Positions 61,331-64,000 of a DNA stretch of 64,000 bases are shown here, piece by piece. The notes beneath the pieces were generated by a model, which saw only the letters and a list, made by a program, of their open reading frames with translations, searched no databases and was not told the DNA's origin. The DNA lies in the NCBI GenBank assembly GCA_965247225.1, contig CBDFGT010000009.1, positions 310,001 to 374,000 of the forward strand, written 5' to 3'. Position 1 is the first letter of the stretch, and every line of letters begins with the position of its first letter. Source of the DNA: CBDFGT01 sp965247225. GTDB lineage: Bacteria > Pseudomonadota > Alphaproteobacteria > Rhizobiales > Rhizobiaceae. Both the position numbers and the translations under genes were made by a program.

Positions 61331-61951
61331 ATGTCAAAGCGAGTCACCGGTCCCGAAATTGAAAAACTCATCCAGCTTCTGGCCAAGGTGCCGGGGCTTG
61401 GGCCGCGTTCGGCCCGGCGGGCTGCATTGCATCTGGTGAAGAAAAAAGACCAGCTTCTGGGCCCGCTGGCCCATGCCATGGGCGAGGCGCACCAGAAGGT
61501 GAAAATCTGCTCCTGCTGCGGCAATGTTGATACGGTTGACCCCTGCACGGTCTGTATGGACGACCGGCGTGACAAGTCCGTCATCATCGTCGTCGAGGAT
61601 GTCGCTGACCTCTGGGCGCTGGAACGCGCAACCACCATGAATACGGCCTATCATGTTCTGGGCGGAACACTGTCGCCGCTCGATGGCGTCGGCCCTGAGG
61701 ATCTCAATATTGCAGGCCTCATTGATCGCGTCAGCAATGGTCAGGTGCGCGAATTGATCATTGCGGTCAACGCCACGGTGGAAGGCCAGACGACGGCACA
61801 CTATATTACGGATCAATTGCAGGGGCTGCCCTCGTCAGGCCAGAATGTCAAAATCACCCGGCTGGCCCATGGGGTGCCGGTGGGTGGTGAGCTGGATTAT
61901 CTCGACGAAGGCACCCTCACAGCGGCCCTGCGGGCAAGGACAGTGATTTGA
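61331..61951 (+). CDS. recR: Recombination protein RecR
   Basis: A 206-residue recombination mediator, works with RecF/RecO to load RecA on gapped DNA. The N-terminal HhH region is LAKVPGLGPRSARRAALHL, the Cys4 zinc finger has Cys 60, 63, 72 and 75 (CSCC...PCTVC), and the Toprim domain has VVEDVADLWALE then ARLAHGVPVGGELDYLDEGTL. The partners dnaX and ybaB, usually just before recR, are absent upstream, where the toxin-antitoxin module lies. The ribosome site is weak. Confidence 0.95.
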   Translation: MSKRVTGPEIEKLIQLLAKVPGLGPRSARRAALHLVKKKDQLLGPLAHAMGEAHQKVKICSCCGNVDTVDPCTVCMDDRRDKSVIIVVEDVADLWALERATTMNTAYHVLGGTLSPLDGVGPEDLNIAGLIDRVSNGQVRELIIAVNATVEGQTTAHYITDQLQGLPSSGQNVKITRLAHGVPVGGELDYLDEGTLTAALRARTVI

Positions 61952-62050
61952 CAAGGCCCAACCCGCTACCCGAAACTGGATCGCACCGTCGTTGAGAAAG
62001 CAAGTTTTGTCTTCCGGCTTTCATGGCTTACATCAAAAGCGTCAGGCCCA

Positions 62051-62251
62051 TCATGGTTTTACCCTGCCCGGGTCGTGCACCCGGCAAAACCATGTCGCCA
62101 CGGACAAGACGGGCAAAGAAAGCGTAGGCAGGCGCTTCCTGTGATGCTTTTGCGGCCAGAAGAGACAAGCCGGTAAACCTCTCTTCGCTGGCAATGTTTG
62201 GCTCTTGTTCACATTGCCGCCCGAAAGCGCAATCTCATCCTCTGTAATCAC
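62051..62251 (-). pseudogene. Remnant of a phosphotransferase-family gene
   Basis: The start GTG shares bases with the MarR stop (GTGA). The first residues (MITEDEIALSGGNVN) resemble the N-terminus of aminoglycoside/choline-kinase-like phosphotransferases from Rhizobiales (DEIxLTGGxV). Similarity ends after about 15 codons; the rest shows no kinase motifs. Probably a large deletion of a gene once cotranscribed with MarR. Low certainty. Confidence 0.35.
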
Positions 62252-62703
62252 GGGTTTTCCTGCTTCTCCGCATCGAGATGCCTGGCGTTTTCAATGGCCC
62301 AGCGCGTATATTCCAGCATCAGCTCTTTTTCAAAGCGTCGAAAGCCTTTGAACAGCGCCTGATCGGCCTCCATGGCCGCCTGTTTGGCGGCCTCTTCCAT
62401 GTCCCTGGCTTTTTGGGTCAGGAACACAAGCTGCGCCCTTTTATCCTTCGGGTGAACACGCCGCTCCACCAGCCCGTCACGTTCCATGCGGGAAAGCGTG
62501 TTGGCAATCGTGGCCTGCTCGATGTCCAGCCGGTCGATCAGCTGGCGCTGCGTCAGTCCGTCTTCGGCCCAAAGCTCTATCAGCAAGGGAAACTGCCCCG
62601 GAGAAAAACCAAGGGGTTCCGAGCGTTGCGCCAGGGATCTGGTAAAGCCCTTGGCAAGCAGACTGGCAAGATAGGTGGCTGAATCCATGCGGTTGAAGCT
62701 CAT
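62248..62703 (-). CDS. MarR family transcriptional regulator
   Basis: A 151-residue winged-helix repressor: LGFSPGQFPLLIELWAEDGLTQRQLIDRLDIEQATIANTLSRMERDGLVERRVHPKDKRAQLVFLT spans the DNA-binding helices and wing, flanked by dimerisation helices. ATG 62703 follows GAGG. The gene it probably controlled at its 3' side is now a remnant, so its present targets are unclear. Confidence 0.9.
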   Translation of the reverse strand: MSFNRMDSATYLASLLAKGFTRSLAQRSEPLGFSPGQFPLLIELWAEDGLTQRQLIDRLDIEQATIANTLSRMERDGLVERRVHPKDKRAQLVFLTQKARDMEEAAKQAAMEADQALFKGFRRFEKELMLEYTRWAIENARHLDAEKQENP

Positions 62704-62785
62704 GAAACAACAGTCCTCTTGAGGAGTCATCTTTGTACGAATAGCGTGCTATCAAAAATCACGTCTGGCTGTTGCGAGCCTGTAC

Positions 62786-62982
62786 AAACAAAAACCGCCA
62801 TGACCGGAGGCGGGGGTCATGGCGGCTTGAAATAAGGGACAAAGGCCTTTAAGAGGGGGCTTCTGGCCTTTGTCCGGTCTGGTAAGGCAGGGGACATGCC
62901 ATCTGCCAGACAACGGCGTATCACGAGCGCCGATGAGAAGAAGATGGCTCCCCAAATGTGGCATTTCAAGGGAAACAGGCTG
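62786..62982 (-). ncRNA. Candidate small RNA with two perfect hairpins and pyrimidine-rich loops
   Basis: No protein frame fits this minus-strand stretch. A promoter-like pair (TTGCGA at 63011-63016, 16-base spacer, TAATGT at 62989-62994, minus strand) is followed by an 11-bp perfect stem (62837-62847 with 62865-62875) whose loop carries GCCCCCTC. A second 11-bp perfect stem (62795-62805 with 62815-62825) has loop CCCGCCTCC and then TTTTTG, a terminator shape. C-rich anti-ribosome-site loops of this kind occur in alphaproteobacterial regulatory RNAs. Expression is not shown. Confidence 0.45.
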
Positions 62983-63049
62983 CAAACAACATTACAAATG
63001 CGTAACATTTTCGCAAGGCGGCAACGGCAAGCATGCTTTTCCGGTCATG

Positions 63050-63080
63050 CAAAATGCCGCAACGGGTCGCGTTGCGGCAT
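63050..63080 (-). terminator. Intrinsic terminator of the phytase-family gene
   Basis: ATGCCGCAACG and CGTTGCGGCAT, 11-bp perfect arms with a five-base loop, then TTTTG on the minus strand, 26 bases after the stop codon. Confidence 0.75.
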
Positions 63081-63105
63081 GGATATGGGGGACAGGACAA
63101 CAGGC

Positions 63106-64000
63106 TCAGTTCGACAAGGGCTGGTCCAGAACCACCTTCACAAAGCTGGTCTTGTCACCGGCAATGCCGAAATCATTGTCCGTTGCCAGAAGCAGGGTTG
63201 TCGGGTTGATGAGGGCGACACCTTCGATCTTTGATGGCATGTCCTTGTGGTCATCGCTGTTGAAGGTGAGGGACTTTTCAAGGGGAACAACCTTGTTTGT
63301 GGCCAGTTCATCCGCCTTGAGCTGTTCAAGGCTTGGTGTTGTTGCCATGTCATCAAAGCTGGCAGGAACGGTTGCTCCCCTCGAAAGGTCAACCTTGTAG
63401 AGCTTGGTCGTCTTGGAGATGCGCTCCAGCACCAGAAGCTGGTCTGCACCTGTTGCAACCATCTCAGAAATTTTCACATCATTCTGCTTGGCAGGCTTCT
63501 TGGCGTTGTCTGCAACAAAGCTTTCAGGCGTGTCCATCTCATAGACAAATTCACCGGCAACCTTTTGGCTTGCAATGTCGAACTTGAACAGGCGAACGGT
63601 GCGTGACTTTTTGTAGGCATCCTGGTCGGGATTGGCCAGCGGGCTCTGCATCACAAAATAAAGCGACTTTTCATCCGGGGAAACCGCAAGGGATTCAATG
63701 CCCCGGTTCAGCGGGCGCTTCATGATAATGGACGGAAGCTTGCCGTGAACAGGATAGGAAGCATCGGCATAATCGCCTTCGATACCTTCAGGAACCAGCC
63801 GGTCAAGAACAGTGCCGTCGGCAGCAACATGGGCAATGGAGGCACCATATTCATCGCTGATCCAGAATGTACCGTCTTTCAGGCGCACCAGCGATTCGCT
63901 GTCAAAACCATCGTTGGACTGCGCCATTTCCTTGCCTTCAGCACTATAGGCCTTTTCGGCAGGATTCCGGGTCAGAATATTGGAAAGGCCGTTGAGCTTT
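63106..64000 (-). CDS. Esterase-like activity of phytase family protein (5' end outside window)
   Basis: The frame is open to the last base of the window, so about 297 C-terminal residues are seen. The repeated blade-like strands (DSESLVRLKDGTFWISDEYG, ADGTVLDRLVPEGIEG, NRGIESLAVSPDEKSLYFVMQSPL, KIEGVALINPTTLLLATDNDFG) are typical of the beta-propeller phytase-like family (PF13449), usually exported. Function is poorly defined; predicted phosphoesterase or esterase. The internal ATG at 63927 is not the start. Followed by a clear terminator. Confidence 0.9.
   Translation of the reverse strand, partial: KLNGLSNILTRNPAEKAYSAEGKEMAQSNDGFDSESLVRLKDGTFWISDEYGASIAHVAADGTVLDRLVPEGIEGDYADASYPVHGKLPSIIMKRPLNRGIESLAVSPDEKSLYFVMQSPLANPDQDAYKKSRTVRLFKFDIASQKVAGEFVYEMDTPESFVADNAKKPAKQNDVKISEMVATGADQLLVLERISKTTKLYKVDLSRGATVPASFDDMATTPSLEQLKADELATNKVVPLEKSLTFNSDDHKDMPSKIEGVALINPTTLLLATDNDFGIAGDKTSFVKVVLDQPLSN

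Noticed and set aside
1..64000. CRISPR arrays, prophage genes, integrases or rRNA
   Set aside because: No regularly spaced repeats, phage structural genes, integrase motifs or rRNA segments were seen on either strand.

Overview
The window looks like chromosomal DNA of an alphaproteobacterium of the order Hyphomicrobiales (Rhizobiales), probably close to the Brucellaceae/Phyllobacteriaceae. This is inferred from gene order, not from a database search. The supporting blocks are infC / rpmI-rplT / pheS / pheT, DUF2948-hisD-UPF0262-phosphatase-infA-maf-yacG-tRNA-Phe, and rpmH-rnpA-yidC-(EamA)-engB-...-argB. Base composition is moderately GC-rich throughout.

Layout. 0-3.2 kb: the end of a GtrA-type membrane protein, then four accessory genes broken by single-base indels (nucleotidyltransferase, Gfo/Idh oxidoreductase, and an AbrB-type antitoxin/PemK toxin pair) around an intact GNAT gene. 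3.3-10.1 kb (minus strand): translation genes pheT, pheS, rplT, rpmI and infC (AUU start). A small islet sits between pheS and pheT: brnT (nonsense codon), brnA, a DUF4160 gene (frameshifted), and a DUF2442/3'-5' exonuclease gene. 10.3-13.6 kb: hydrolase, transglutaminase-like protease with a decayed partial copy of itself 1.5 kb away, MFS transporter, tRNA-Thr. 13.7-19.5 kb: conserved block around hisD, infA, maf and yacG, ending in tRNA-Phe. 19.6-21.9 kb: P-loop kinase and methyltransferase.

22.2-41.7 kb is a catabolic island. It has two related GNAT acetyltransferases, an M20 deacylase, a GhrA-like reductase, a cupin, two aldehyde dehydrogenases, a PuuB-like amine oxidase, a HAD dehalogenase-type hydrolase, a class III aminotransferase, a Dpp/Opp-type ABC importer with fused ATPases, an Lrp/AsnC regulator and a second FAD oxidase. 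The enzymes fit uptake and stepwise oxidation or transamination of an amine, or of an N-acylated amino compound, to succinate. The substrate cannot be read from sequence. A 368-bp non-autonomous element with perfect 23-bp terminal inverted repeats lies just before the last oxidase, and tRNA-Arg follows.

42.2-55.3 kb: sensor kinase, rpmH-rnpA-yidC (yidC carries a one-base deletion), EamA, engB, a TetR-controlled EmrAB-type pump with two identical-arm operators, a fasciclin protein, an ECF sigma/anti-sigma pair, and argB. 55.4-64 kb: MFS pump with TetR, MerR, EamA, pyrimidine 5'-nucleotidase, MOSC protein, MazEF-type pair, recR, MarR with a gene remnant, a candidate two-hairpin small RNA, and an esterase-like phytase-family protein cut by the window end.

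Several disrupted genes regain the family frame, and a length divisible by three, when a single base is restored in or next to a short homopolymer. One of them is the normally essential yidC. Sequencing or assembly error is therefore a serious alternative to real gene decay.
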